The notes below the pieces were generated by a model that was given only the letters and a program-made list of their open reading frames with translations, was not told the DNA's origin and ran no database searches. DNA of 64,000 nucleotides from Streptomyces abikoensis. GTDB taxonomy: Bacteria; Actinomycetota; Actinomycetes; Streptomycetales; Streptomycetaceae. Both the position numbers and the translations under genes were made by a program. Shown in pieces: positions 1 to 8,540 of this stretch (the first letter of the stretch is position 1; each line of letters opens with the position of its first letter). The stretch covers positions 248,001 to 312,000 of the forward strand of contig NZ_BMRT01000001.1 of the NCBI RefSeq assembly GCF_014648775.1, written 5' to 3'.

Positions 1-38
1 TGACATCCGCGCGTCGCTCGTAACAAGGGGGCTCTGTC

Positions 39-938
39 CTACGGCCGGACCGGGGTGCGCCTCTGCACAAACTGGATGAGTTGCCCGTCCTGGTCGGCAC
101 GGACCTCGTAGTCGCGCCACTGCTGGGGGGCGGCATCCGCCGGCCAGCCGAGCTCGCCGTGGGGCCGTGCTCCACGCTGGCCACGCACGCGCATGAACTC
201 CACAGTGGCCACCGGTCGGCCCACGGCCGTCCCGTGGCCGGTACCGGTGAAAAGGACGGTCAGGTCCCAGCCGAAGGGGGTGTCCAGTGGGACGACGAGG
301 ACGCCACCGGGGCGCAGTTGCCGGAGCCAGGCTGGTGGGATGCGGCGGACTGAGGCCATGGAGACGATCCGGTCGTAGGGGGCTGCCGCGGGGTGGCCGA
401 GTTCCCCGTCGTCGGTGATGGTGTGCACGTCGGCGCCGAGGGCACTGTGGCGTTGCCGGGCGTGGGCGGCGATGTGGGGGTCGATTTCGATGCTGGTCAC
501 GGTGCCGGGGCCGGTGCGGTGGGCGAGGAGGGCGGAGGAGTAGCCGGTGCCCGTCCCGATCTCGAGGATGCGCTCGCCCGGACGTGGTGCGAGGTGACGC
601 AGCATCTCGATCACGACGGTGATGCAGGAGATACTGGAGGTGAACCAGCCCGTCGCCGGCCCGCTTGCGGGTACGGCGCCGTCGTCGATCTGTGTGATGA
701 GGGGGGTTCGGAGCCGGTAGACCGCCTTCAGCCAGGCGTTGGGCGTCTTGTCCCGGTCGATCAGCTTGTAGAGGCCGTCGTCGCCCGGGCGTGGCCACCA
801 GACCCGGGTGGGCACGAAATGCTCGCGAGGGATGGCCATGAAGGCCTCGCGCAGCCAGGCCAGACCCCCGAAGTAGTTCCGCGGGTCCGCTTCCATCCGG
901 TCCAGGCACTGCTGCCTGAGCAACTTGGCGTCTGCCAT
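39..938 (-). CDS. PCMT-like SAM methyltransferase (RiPP-associated type)
   Basis: A 299-residue SAM-dependent methyltransferase related to protein-L-isoaspartate O-methyltransferase (PCMT). Motif I reads ILEIGTGTGYSS at about residues 124-135, preceded by the family's serine-rich substrate segment (TGWFTSSISC, about 96-105). It has about 80 residues beyond a typical PCMT. The ATG at 938 is chosen because AGGTCAGGAGA lies just upstream; a longer open frame reaches back to 1055 but has no ribosome site. It lies 28 bases after the stop of a small acidic peptide gene on the same strand. Family knowledge: PCMT homologues beside short precursor genes act in RiPP pathways (FxLD, graspetide-associated and imiditide systems), where Asp methyl esters can collapse to aspartimide. 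The role here is inferred from position; a plain repair PCMT is less likely given the tiny upstream gene. Confidence 0.82.
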   Translation of the reverse strand: MADAKLLRQQCLDRMEADPRNYFGGLAWLREAFMAIPREHFVPTRVWWPRPGDDGLYKLIDRDKTPNAWLKAVYRLRTPLITQIDDGAVPASGPATGWFTSSISCITVVIEMLRHLAPRPGERILEIGTGTGYSSALLAHRTGPGTVTSIEIDPHIAAHARQRHSALGADVHTITDDGELGHPAAAPYDRIVSMASVRRIPPAWLRQLRPGGVLVVPLDTPFGWDLTVLFTGTGHGTAVGRPVATVEFMRVRGQRGARPHGELGWPADAAPQQWRDYEVRADQDGQLIQFVQRRTPVRP

Positions 939-966
939 GGCGGGTCGGATCTCCTGACCTGGGTGA

Positions 967-1083
967 CTAGTCGTCCTCCTCGGGCAGGGGTTCTTCCTCG
1001 GGCATCGGGTTGCCGGGGTCCCCGGGGCTGGAATACGGCCCGCCGACCTCGCCATCGCCGGACTGCCGGTCCTGGCCTCCCAT
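967..1083 (-). CDS. 38-residue acidic peptide, candidate RiPP precursor
   Basis: A short gene not long enough for ordinary gene calling. It reads MGGQDRQSGDGEVGG at the N-terminus and ends PMPEEEPLPEEDD. The start ATG (1083) follows GGGAGGGACGTG, a strong ribosome site at normal spacing. The peptide is Gly/Pro/Asp/Glu rich, has no Cys, Lys or His, and contains Asp10-Gly11 and Asp22-Pro23. Asp-Gly is the classical site of aspartimide formation by PCMT-type enzymes. It sits 28 bases upstream of the PCMT-like gene, so the two should be co-transcribed. Function as a modified peptide precursor is inference; no protease, transporter or ATP-grasp gene is visible, though the operon could continue beyond the left edge of the window. 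Confidence 0.6.
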   Translation of the reverse strand: MGGQDRQSGDGEVGGPYSSPGDPGNPMPEEEPLPEEDD

Positions 1084-1969
1084 CACGTCCCTCCCACCGT
1101 TCCGTAGCCGTGGCCTTCACGGTATGCGGCCAGGGCGCGGGGTACATGGCGTTCAGGAAGATCTGGTCTTGAGTAGCGTAAATTCCTGCCACGCATGCGG
1201 GACTTGGCTCTCCCGTACGTGGGCTTCGTCGCGCCGCCGCGGTGCCCGGGACGCTTGTCGGATCAGTGCCATGAGGTAGCCCTCGGCCTGCTTCCGGCCT
1301 CGACCTGGCGGGCCACCGCGTCCTCGAGCCGCCGGCATGGTCCACCAGGCGGGGATCGTCTGCCGTCCGCGCGGAGCCGTCCAGGTGCGCATGCGTCGGT
1401 CCCGGCTCAATGAGGTCGTCGCAGAAGAGACGGCAGAGGAGACAGCAGAGGCGCGTTTCAGACTGCGCTTCTCTTAGCAGCACCAGTTCCCGACCGGCCT
1501 GCCACCGAAGTCCCCTTCGGCGAGCGCGTGCGACATGGCGTCGGCCCAGAGCGTGGCCTCACCGTGGCTCCAGGCGCTCATCGCCGGATCAGTGACGGAT
1601 ATATCAGTGACGGATATGCCGGGGCGATTCGGCACGTGCTGGGCCGGACTGAGCGAGTGCACCACCTGCGCTGCCGCGGCGGCGTCGAACGAATGACGGG
1701 CAGGGTCCACCTCTCCCCAGTTCAGAGAGTAAGGAGCAAACTCAAATATCACCGAGCAAGCCTGCCACGCCCACCCGGGCGCCCGTTCAAGCGGTGCAGC
1801 AGCCGGATCATCTGGTCCAGGCGCAAGTTGATGCGGCGGCGGCGCTTGTTGCGGATGTCCGAGAGTGTGTGGACGCTGGTGGCGGCCTGCCGCCCGAAGC
1901 GGAACGCGTCGTTGACGCGTACACACGACCCGCTGGAGACTGTGTGCCTCATCGCTCACGGGAGGCAAC
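1084..1969. other. Long stretch without a convincing gene
   Basis: About 0.9 kb between the small peptide gene and the secreted protein gene. No frame has both a good start and sustained coding character. A minus-strand frame from about 1750 to 1474 (starting VIFEFAPYSL, ending GGRPVGNWCC) is the most protein-like segment, with unusually A/T-rich codons at its beginning, and may be a decayed or foreign gene. The promoter of the peptide/methyltransferase unit must lie at the left end of this stretch. Confidence 0.5.
1588..1617. repeat. Perfect 15-bp tandem duplication
   Basis: ATCAGTGACGGATAT occurs twice head to tail with no spacer (1588-1602 and 1603-1617). It falls in a stretch without a clear gene, inside the weak minus-strand frame that ends at 1474. 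It could be a slippage duplication in decaying sequence or a pair of direct-repeat protein sites. Confidence 0.7.
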
Positions 1970-2536
1970 ATGCGAGCACGCGTCCTTGCCGTCACCCTCG
2001 TCACGGCCGCTGTGGCGGCGGCCGCCACACAGGCCACCGCGCAGCCGTCGAAGCCGCTCCCGCGCACTCCGGCCGCCTGGTGCGCGTCCCAGGGCGGCGT
2101 CGCCGGCACGTACCGGCCCTTCTACGACGCCGGCGGCAGGCTCAGCCCGCTCGGCGGGCAGCGGGAGCTGTGCGAATTCACCGCCGCCGACACGTCCCGT
2201 ATCACCGTGGCAGCCGACACCCTCGCCGCCGACCTGCCCACCCTCGCCGCGCTCGCGTACGTCCGCAAGCCGGCGCTGCCGCAGCACCCGCAGGGCAACC
2301 CGTCCGCCGTCTACTGCGCGAACCTGGGCGGGACGACCCAGTTCGGCAACCGCAAGAGCGACGTCGGCGGCTGGATCAAGGACGGCGAGCCCCGGGACAG
2401 CGACCATCTGCGCGACATGTGCCTCTTCGCCGATGGATCCGCGATCAGCGCCTGGGGCCTGACCTACCACACGGGTGGCGTCATCCGCGGCGCCGACCTC
2501 GCCGGCAAGTTCCGCGCCACCATCCCCGCCGCCTGA
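1970..2536 (+). CDS. Secreted DUF333-like protein, two repeats
   Basis: 188 residues with a clear Sec signal peptide (MRARVLAVTL followed by an alanine-rich hydrophobic run, likely cut near residues 24-26 after ATA/TAQ). The mature part holds two copies of a short domain resembling DUF333: each begins with a Cys in the pattern WCASQGG or YCANLGG and ends with a second Cys followed by F and, in the second copy, ADGSAISAWGLTYH. The four Cys probably form two disulphides. DUF333 proteins are small secreted proteins of unknown role sometimes labelled putative hemolysin. GGGAGGCAAC precedes the ATG. It stands alone, convergent with the next gene. Function unknown. Confidence 0.75.
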   Translation: MRARVLAVTLVTAAVAAAATQATAQPSKPLPRTPAAWCASQGGVAGTYRPFYDAGGRLSPLGGQRELCEFTAADTSRITVAADTLAADLPTLAALAYVRKPALPQHPQGNPSAVYCANLGGTTQFGNRKSDVGGWIKDGEPRDSDHLRDMCLFADGSAISAWGLTYHTGGVIRGADLAGKFRATIPAA

Positions 2537-2580
2537 CCACGCTGCCCTGCCGACCGGTCTACCGTCCCTGCCGCCCCGGT

Positions 2581-3003
2581 CTACTGTCCCCCGACCGGCA
2601 GCAGACCGCGCTCGCCGAACACCTTCTTCGCCACGAACGTCGCGTTGAGCGCCTTGGGGAAACCGCAGTAGACGGCGGAGTGCAGCATCGCCTCGACGAT
2701 CTCCTCGGGCGTCAGCCCCACGTTCAGCGAGGCGTTGACGTGCACCTCCAGCTGCGGCTCGCACCCGCCGAGCGCGGTCAGCATGCCGATGGTCACCAGC
2801 TGCCGGTCCCGGGGCGCCAGGCCCGGGCGGCTGTAGATGTCGCCGAAGCCCCAGGCCGCGACCTGGTGGCCGAGCTCCGGCGAGATGTCCGCGAGCGAGG
2901 AGACGACCCGCTCGCCCGCTTCGCCATCGATGGCGGCGAGCACCCGCATCCCCCGCTCGAAACGGTCCTGGCGGGTCTCGGCGGTCGTGTTCTCGGCAGT
3001 CAT
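2581..3003 (-). CDS. Carboxymuconolactone decarboxylase family protein
   Basis: 140 residues of the CMD/AhpD-like all-helical fold. The family core is visible: LAPRDRQLVTIGMLTALGG, then EVHVNASLNVGLTPEEIVEAM and the tail HSAVYCGFPKALNA. The pair of Cys found in AhpD peroxidases is not present as CxxC, so a simple decarboxylase or dehalogenase-like role, or none known, is more likely than a peroxidase. The ATG at 3003 follows GGAGCACGAC; an in-frame ATG four codons upstream lacks a site of its own. About 95 bases upstream is a perfect MerR-type operator in a promoter with 19-bp spacing, so the gene is likely induced by a MerR-family activator that is not encoded nearby. Confidence 0.85.
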   Translation of the reverse strand: MTAENTTAETRQDRFERGMRVLAAIDGEAGERVVSSLADISPELGHQVAAWGFGDIYSRPGLAPRDRQLVTIGMLTALGGCEPQLEVHVNASLNVGLTPEEIVEAMLHSAVYCGFPKALNATFVAKKVFGERGLLPVGGQ

Positions 3004-3092
3004 GTCGTGCTCCATCCAGCTCACAGTGTCGTTCCGGCCGTGCGGCGCGTCCCGCTTCCGCGAGAGGCGGCCGACGGCCACGGACAGAAAAC

Positions 3093-3121
3093 TAAGAGTT
3101 GGAGCACACTCCAACGCAAGC
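3093..3121 (-). promoter_or_regulatory. MerR-type operator/promoter for the CMD gene
   Basis: GTTGGAG-CACA-CTCCAAC is a perfect 7-bp inverted repeat with a 4-bp spacer at 3098-3115. Read on the minus strand it lies between CTTGCG and TTAGTT, which are separated by 19 bp: the overlong spacer typical of promoters twisted open by MerR-family activators. It is upstream of the carboxymuconolactone decarboxylase gene. The assignment to MerR is from architecture, not from a neighbouring regulator. Confidence 0.6.
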
Positions 3122-3439
3122 CGGCCACTCCCGCATGTCGCCGCTGACGCCGTGGGCCCCGCCCCGGAGCGGGGCACACGGCGATCGGGCCGATGCCATC
3201 ACGCCCACGACGACGCGGCGCCGCCGAAGTTCCGGAGCCGGAAGCCGACCCCGCCCGGGCCCACGGCCTTGGCCCTGCCCACGGCGTTGACCTCGACGAG
3301 GACGGCGGGCATCCCCGCGTAGTTCCCCGCCCACCGTACGGCGGGCACGGGCACCCGCACCCGCGCCGGCCGGCTCAAGCCGCTGCTGCCCCACGGGGTA
3401 TCAAACCGGGGTCGGCCGCAGGTGTGGACGCGGGGGGGA

Positions 3440-4194
3440 TTTGGACGCGGCGGCAGCTGATAGACGGCGTACGGGTGGCGGACTCGCACCGGCCCCCGTG
3501 GCGTGACGTGCCGGAACGCTACGGGCCGTGGGACCGGGTTTACGGCCTGTTCCGGCGCCGGCAGCGGGACGGCACCTGGGACAGGATCCTCGCCCGTCTC
3601 CAGACCGAGGCGGATGCCAAGGGCTTGATCACCTGGGACGTGAACGTCGACTCCTCCGTCTGCCGGGCCCATCAGCACGCTGCCGGGGCGGCGGAAAGGG
3701 GGGATCTCCAGAAGGAGCCGCCCGACGGGATCGCCGTCGAGCCGGTCGACCATGGACTCGGACGGTCCCGCAGCGGACTGACGAGCAAGGTCCACCTCGC
3801 CGTCGAGCAGGGGCAGAAGCCCCTGTCGAGCGTGATTACGGCTGACCAGCGAGGCGGCTCCCCGCAGTTCGAGCCGGTCCTGGAGGCGGTCCGGGTGCCC
3901 CGGCTTGGACTGGGTGCGTCCGCGCAAGCGCCCGGACCGAGTACGTGCGGACAAGGCATACGACTCCCGCCGTAACCGCTCCTACCTGCGTCGCCGCGGA
4001 ATCAAGGCCACGGTCCCGGTCCCTGCGGATCGTGTCCGCAACCGACGGAACCTCGGCCTCAGGGGTGGCCGACGCCCAAGTTCGACACGACTGACTACAA
4101 GCAGCGGCACGCGGTCGAATTACGACAAGCTCGCCGTACGCTACGAAGCGACGGTGTTGATGGTCCCATCAACGAGTGGCTCTGCCCTCCGTAA
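3440..4194 (+). pseudogene. Broken IS5-family transposase
   Basis: Remains of a DDE transposase of the IS5 group. Recognisable pieces are RYGPWDRVYGLFRRRQRDGT, LITWDVNVDSSVCRAHQHAA, HGLGRSRSGLTSKVHLA, then in another frame RPDRVRADKAYDSRRNRSYL, then YDKLAVRYEATV and INEWL before the stop at 4192-4194. At least four frame changes are needed (near 3475, 3905, 4075 and 4160). The segment between RHAVE and YDKL, which normally holds the CGINRLKRHR motif, is deleted. The N-terminal end and both terminal inverted repeats are not identifiable. It is a dead insertion-sequence relic and marks this flank as degraded accessory DNA. Confidence 0.85.
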
Positions 4195-4235
4195 ATGCTT
4201 CGGCGGCACCAACTGGCGAGCACTAGTGTGCCCTC

Positions 4236-4535
4236 ATGGGGATCAGCGTTCAGGTTCGGACATACACAGGCGCGGTCGAAGCCACGTGCGTTCATCGTTC
4301 CATCGCTGCCCTGTGCGGACGGGCGGCGAGCCGGAACCTGCCCCTGCTCGGATGCGTCGACCCCCACGACGACACCGTGTTCAACCGGTCGCAGCTCCGG
4401 GTTCTCATCCCGGAACTCCGGGCCTTGGCGGACAGCTCAACCGCCGAAGAAGCCGAGGCCGCGCACGAAATCCTTGCTCTGGCTGCTCAAGTCGAGCGCA
4501 AAACTCACCGGTATCTCGTCTTCAACGGCGACTGA
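4236..4535 (+). CDS. Hypothetical protein (99 aa)
   Basis: A 99-residue soluble protein beginning MGISVQVRTYTG, with LGCVDPHDDTVFNRSQLRVL in the middle and a helical C-terminal half (LADSSTAEEAEAAHEILALA). It resembles short uncharacterised Streptomyces proteins; I do not recognise a domain. No strong ribosome site is visible, but the codon use is clean and the frame is closed by a stop. It directly follows the transposase relic. Function unknown. Confidence 0.6.
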   Translation: MGISVQVRTYTGAVEATCVHRSIAALCGRAASRNLPLLGCVDPHDDTVFNRSQLRVLIPELRALADSSTAEEAEAAHEILALAAQVERKTHRYLVFNGD

Positions 4536-4989
4536 CGACGCCGCCCTGGCACCCGTCGGCTGAGCCCGCCTCGGGCCCACGGTCCGGGCACTCAAGCACG
4601 CGGGGCCATGCGGGGCGGAGGCGGCCGCTCGCTCAGCTGACGAGCCGTGCGGCCACCACGCCGTGCGTGGGGATCTGGACGGCCATGAACCCGCCCCGCG
4701 CCGCTCGCATCCCCCGCCGGTGTCCCGGTACCCCGGCGGCCAGGGACCCGCAGAGGGCTGACACGGCGAAGGCCATGTACGCCCTTGTCAAAGCGTCGCC
4801 GCCGCGAATGGATCTCGTGCCGACATTTCGTCGCGACGGTGCGGCGCCTGTCCGGCCTGGGGTACCTGCACCTCGCCTGCGCCCCGTGGGTCCCGGTGGC
4901 GTGCGGCGTGGCCTGCCAGCCTCACAAGCCACTTGCCTCCCCGGTCGTACCTGATCGGGGAGGCAAACTCACGTTCAGCTACGCGCTGT
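4536..4989. other. Stretch without a convincing gene
   Basis: About 450 bases. Weak frames exist on both strands (for example a minus-strand frame ending MAVQIPTHGVVAARLVS), but none has a ribosome site plus consistent codon use. Probably degraded sequence next to the transposase relic. Confidence 0.4.
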
Positions 4990-5265
4990 TCAGCGCAGAA
5001 GTGCGACAACCTGGCTGGCGAGAGCGACGTGCAGCAGCGCGCAGGTGAACCACGACTTGGTGTCACCCACACCATGCCGCACCACGCCGACCCAACCGAC
5101 AACGGCCAGCAGGGCCGCAAGACCCCACAGCGCCCAGGCGATCACCAACCACGGCGTGGACATGCTCGAGAAGTACCTGATGGCCACCAAGGGGATGATG
5201 ATGAGCAGCGGTAAGGCCCAGGTACCTTCGGTGACTCTCTCGTCGCCGGTCGCTTCGTCAGACAC
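4990..5265 (-). CDS. Small membrane protein
   Basis: 91 residues starting at a GTG (5265) preceded by AGAGAGGACGTCGG. It carries two or three transmembrane helices: ALPLLIIIPLVAIRYF, PWLVIAWALWGLAALLAVVG and a C-terminal FTCALLHVALASQVVALL. The short N-terminus is acidic and hydrophilic. No known domain; a monocistronic, probably inner-membrane, protein of unknown role. Confidence 0.65.
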   Translation of the reverse strand: MSDEATGDERVTEGTWALPLLIIIPLVAIRYFSSMSTPWLVIAWALWGLAALLAVVGWVGVVRHGVGDTKSWFTCALLHVALASQVVALLR

Positions 5266-5642
5266 CCGACGTCCTCTCTGCGAATGAGTGGAAAGCACAC
5301 AGGTGAGCGGGAGCCTAAGGTCAGTGGGTCAAGTGCCACCAGATGCCATACACAGACAGACCCGCCTCCGGATGCTGCTTTGACCATCCACCTTCTTCAA
5401 AAGGTGGACGACCTTCCCGGTGCCGCTTCCCGACGCAGCGGCCTGCGGCTGCGCGCTGACAGAGGCGGCCGCCGTCGGCCGGAGTCGACGCGGCGTTCAC
5501 CACCGGGGTAGTCCCCAAGGGCGTACGGCGTGGCCGGACAGCACACGCACGCGCCCCAGCTCCTGGTGCCGAGCCAGACGGCGCTTGTCGTTGGCTGTGC
5601 GCTGCAGCTCGATCGTCCACACGGATCCGTCTCGCACTCGGA

Positions 5643-5961
5643 TCAGTCGGCGCCTTCTTGGCCCAGGAACTCCGTCACCTCATCGTTCACATCGTCGAGG
5701 GCCTGCCGCTGGAGGGCCGGAGCGAGCTGGCCGTCCTGGTCGTGGCACCACTTGGTGCCGTCGACATCACGGAAGTGGACTCCAGTGGGACGGTGAACTG
5801 CGGCTCGAACCGGCCTTGGTCCCCGATCGTCACTTCCGCGCGTTCGCCGGGTGGGACGAGCCCACGGCCACGATCACGAGAGACTCCTCGCCCAGCAGGA
5901 GGTCGGCGAGCGGGGCGGGGACGCACACGACGACTTCGTGGATCGGCTGCGGCGAGCCGAG
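5643..5961 (-). pseudogene. Decayed small gene in two or three frames
   Basis: On the minus strand a protein-like segment HEVVVCVPAPLADLLLGEES...VGSSHPANARK ends at a stop at 5832-5830, yet coding character continues in other frames (AEVTIGDQGRFEPQFTVPLE, then VHFRDVDGTKWCHDQDG and LNDEV-like acidic text ending GQEGAD). No start codon precedes the first part before an in-frame stop. This pattern fits a small gene broken by frameshifts. The family is not recognised. Confidence 0.4.
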
Positions 5962-5977
5962 CCCCTAGGCTGGCGTG

Positions 5978-6568
5978 ATGGGCAACGTCTTCGGCAGTGG
6001 CAACAGCAGCGGCAGTACGGATGACGACCTGTACCTGTCCAACGGCGGGACGGCCGCGTTCCTCGACGTGCTGTGGCTGGCCGTATCGGACCTCGCCCGC
6101 CGGCCGTGGGACTTCCGGTTCGCCGCGCTCCTGGCCCTGCAGGACCAGAGCGTCATGGGACGCGGGGTCGTCGGATTCGGCCTGGAGGACATCGACTGGG
6201 GCGGCACCCCGGACGAGCGGGCGCGGAACAAGGACTTCGTGCTGCGGGTGATCGACCTCGCGCTGGAACGGCGCCGCTGGGACGAGCTGGACTACGAGCC
6301 GCCGTACGTACCCGGCTACCTCCGGCGATACCGGGCCGCGGTCGTCGCCTTCATCCCGCCTCCGCGCCCCGCCGACGAGAAGGTCTTCCCGGCCCCGGAC
6401 ATGGCCCTCACGGCCTCCTGCGTCCGCCACCGGGTCCTGGACGCCCTGCCCCACTGGGCAGGTTGCGTCTTCTGCACCGGGGGCACGATGCGGTCGCCCG
6501 CCGACCGGGCGGGAGAGGAACCCACCGCCATGGCGCAACCCCTCGGCGGCGGCAGTCCGGCGCAATAG
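5978..6568 (+). CDS. Hypothetical protein (196 aa)
   Basis: Begins MGNVFGSGNSSGSTDDDLYL, followed by a helical region (FLDVLWLAVSDLARRPWDFR) and FGLEDIDWGG, and ends in a Gly/Pro-rich tail with a pair of Cys (GCVFCTGG). An overlapping GTG at 5975 is an alternative start. It resembles uncharacterised Streptomyces proteins that I cannot assign to a function. No clear ribosome site is seen and it is not part of an obvious operon. Confidence 0.6.
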   Translation: MGNVFGSGNSSGSTDDDLYLSNGGTAAFLDVLWLAVSDLARRPWDFRFAALLALQDQSVMGRGVVGFGLEDIDWGGTPDERARNKDFVLRVIDLALERRRWDELDYEPPYVPGYLRRYRAAVVAFIPPPRPADEKVFPAPDMALTASCVRHRVLDALPHWAGCVFCTGGTMRSPADRAGEEPTAMAQPLGGGSPAQ

Positions 6569-6704
6569 CCGACCGGTCTCCGTCTGACGTCGACGACGTC
6601 CGGAAGATCACATACTTGCCCTCAACCGCACTTGAGGTCCTACGTTCTCCGTACGGCCTGCCCCATGGGCGGGCCCGGAACCGAAGCGCCAGGAGGGGCA
6701 TCCC

Positions 6705-7171
6705 ATGACGACCGAGCAGACCCCGGACGCCGAACTCGCCGGGCAGTCGGCCGCCTACTGGACCGCGTCGCCTACGAGGCGCTCATCGCGTACACCCGCG
6801 CCCGGCAGGCCGAGAAGGGCTACACCCAGCCCCAGTTCTGGCTGCTGCGCAACCTGTCGGCGAACGACATCTCGCCCGACGGCGCGGGGATGCCCCTGAC
6901 CGACCTGCGAGAGGCCATGGCCTCCTGCATCCGGCCCGAGGACGACCTGGCGGCGGAGTCCAAGGTGCTCGTCGAGCGCGGCTGGCCGACCCGGGACGCC
7001 GAGGACCGGCTGTGGCTCACCGAGAAGGGAGAACAGGCCCGCGTCGACCTCGCGCGCAACGCCCCCGCGATCCGCGCCGCCCTCCACCAAGGCATCAGCG
7101 ACGCGGACTACGTCACCACCGTGAAAGTGCTCCGGCAACTGATCTGCGACGCGAACGGGACACCCGCCTGA
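6705..7171 (+). pseudogene. MarR-family regulator with a 1-base frameshift
   Basis: The ATG at 6705 follows AGGAGGGGCATCCC, a strong ribosome site, and reads MTTEQTPDAELAGQSAAYWT, but the frame then turns to junk. From about 6766 the next frame gives VAYEALIAYTRARQAEKGYT, NLSANDISPDG, AESKVLVERGWPTRDAEDRL and a C-terminal helix, a typical small MarR-like regulator. Loss of one G in ACC-G(G)C-GTC at about 6765 reconciles the two. Either the gene is inactivated or the base call is wrong. If repaired the product would be about 155 residues. A start in the downstream frame upstream of the shift has no supporting site. Confidence 0.75.
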
Positions 7172-7895
7172 CAGACCGAGGGGCTGGTCGTTCACCTCAT
7201 CGCGGGCCCGCGGCACCCGCTACGGCACCGCCGGGGCCACGTGGACGCGGGCGGGCACGGGGGCGACACCCCCGAGGAGCGCACGGCCTGGCTCGCGGGC
7301 CGCGGACCGCGCTTCCCGCCGGGCACGCCCGTCGGCACCGTCCGCCACCCGGACGTCGCCGCCCAGGTCTACGCCTCGCTCGGCCGACCCATCGACCCGC
7401 GCTGGACCCTCGACGGCCCCCCGTTCGGACAGCCGTCACCGGCGCCCAGTACCGGGGACGGTGCCGGCCGGGGTGTAGCGGTCGCCTCCGTGCGGGCGGC
7501 GGTCCGGGTGCCGCTGGTCATCACGGGGATGCCGGGGATCGCGTCCACGAGCCCGTCGACGAAGACGAACAGGGCCATGCTTGCCGTCGCCCTGATACAC
7601 ACGCTCCAGGCCGGTGAGCAGCACGCCGGGCATCCCGGCGCCCTCATCGCGGGCGACCTGGGACGCCGTCCGGCCGCCCTCCGGGACGTCCCGGTCGAGC
7701 GTGTCAATGACCCCGGTGCACATGCGGTAGCCCGGCTCCGAGGCGACGCGGGTCTCGCGCTCGCCGAAGTCGCCCTAGGGAGCGCGGCGTGTGTGCGGGG
7801 TGACTACTGTGTGCCCTACCCACGAAGACCGTGTCAACTGGCAGTTCAGCACGAAGAAGCGGTACACGCGGTGGAGCCGCCGGGAGGGAACAGGT
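7172..7895. other. Stretch without a convincing gene
   Basis: About 720 bases. A plus-strand segment (FPPGTPVGTVRHPDVAAQVY, LGRPIDPRWTLDG) and a minus-strand segment (MCTGVIDTLDRDVPEGG, ARDEGAGMPGVLLTGLERVY) both look partly coding, but neither has a proper start or a complete frame. I read it as fragments of decayed genes between the MarR relic and the HD-domain gene. Confidence 0.4.
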
Positions 7896-8462
7896 ATGAA
7901 GTCCGTCAGCGAGGTCGATCTGCTTGCGGCCCGGGCGCATGCCGGGCAGGTCGACAAGAACGGCGTGCCGTACATCGAGCACGTCCGCGCGGTGGCCGCC
8001 GGACTCACCCCGTTCGGTGACGACCTGGTCAAGGCAGGTCTGCTCCACGACATCCTGGAAGACACCGACTGGACCGCCGAGAGACTGCGTGAGACCGGGA
8101 TCCCCGACCGGGTCGTCGAGATCGTCGAGGCGGTGACCAACGTGCCCGGCATGCCGTACGAGGAGAAGATCGCACGCATCACGGCCAGCCCACAGGCGAC
8201 CCTGGTGAAGATCTCCGACAACGCTCACAACTCCCGCCCGGACCGGGCCGCCCAGCTACCGCCGGACAAGCGGGAGCGCCTCGATGCGAAGTACCGGTCC
8301 GCGAGAGCCCAGCTGTGGTCGGCCGCGCGCCAGGAGGACATCGAGGCGATCGTCCGCATCGTCAACCCACCGCTGCTCGCAGAGCTGAGCGAGCATGTCG
8401 CGGCACTGGACGGCCGCCGAGGAGCCCCTCGATCAGGCGGACCGGGCCCGAGGCCTTCGTGA
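7896..8462 (+). CDS. HD-domain phosphohydrolase (SpoT-like fold)
   Basis: 188 residues with the signature of a small HD-domain hydrolase: an N-terminal His (ARAHAGQVDKNG), HVRAVAAGL, then LLHDILEDTDW with the metal-binding His-Asp pair, and the later KISDNAHNSR. This order is that of the (p)ppGpp hydrolase-like part of RelA/SpoT and of MESH-type enzymes, so nucleotide or alarmone hydrolysis is plausible but unproven. The ATG follows GGGAGGGAACAGGT. The last 20 residues are low-complexity. It is a single gene, convergent with the next. Confidence 0.75.
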   Translation: MKSVSEVDLLAARAHAGQVDKNGVPYIEHVRAVAAGLTPFGDDLVKAGLLHDILEDTDWTAERLRETGIPDRVVEIVEAVTNVPGMPYEEKIARITASPQATLVKISDNAHNSRPDRAAQLPPDKRERLDAKYRSARAQLWSAARQEDIEAIVRIVNPPLLAELSEHVAALDGRRGAPRSGGPGPRPS

Positions 8463-8540
8463 TCCGTCCCGGACCACCGGTCCACCCGTGCGCCGGGGAG
8501 TTCCGGCCCGGCGAAGCCGACGGCGCGGGGCGGAACGGGA

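Noticed and set aside
2581..3003. AhpD alkylhydroperoxidase
   Set aside because: The CxxC redox pair is missing; only one Cys is in the core segment.
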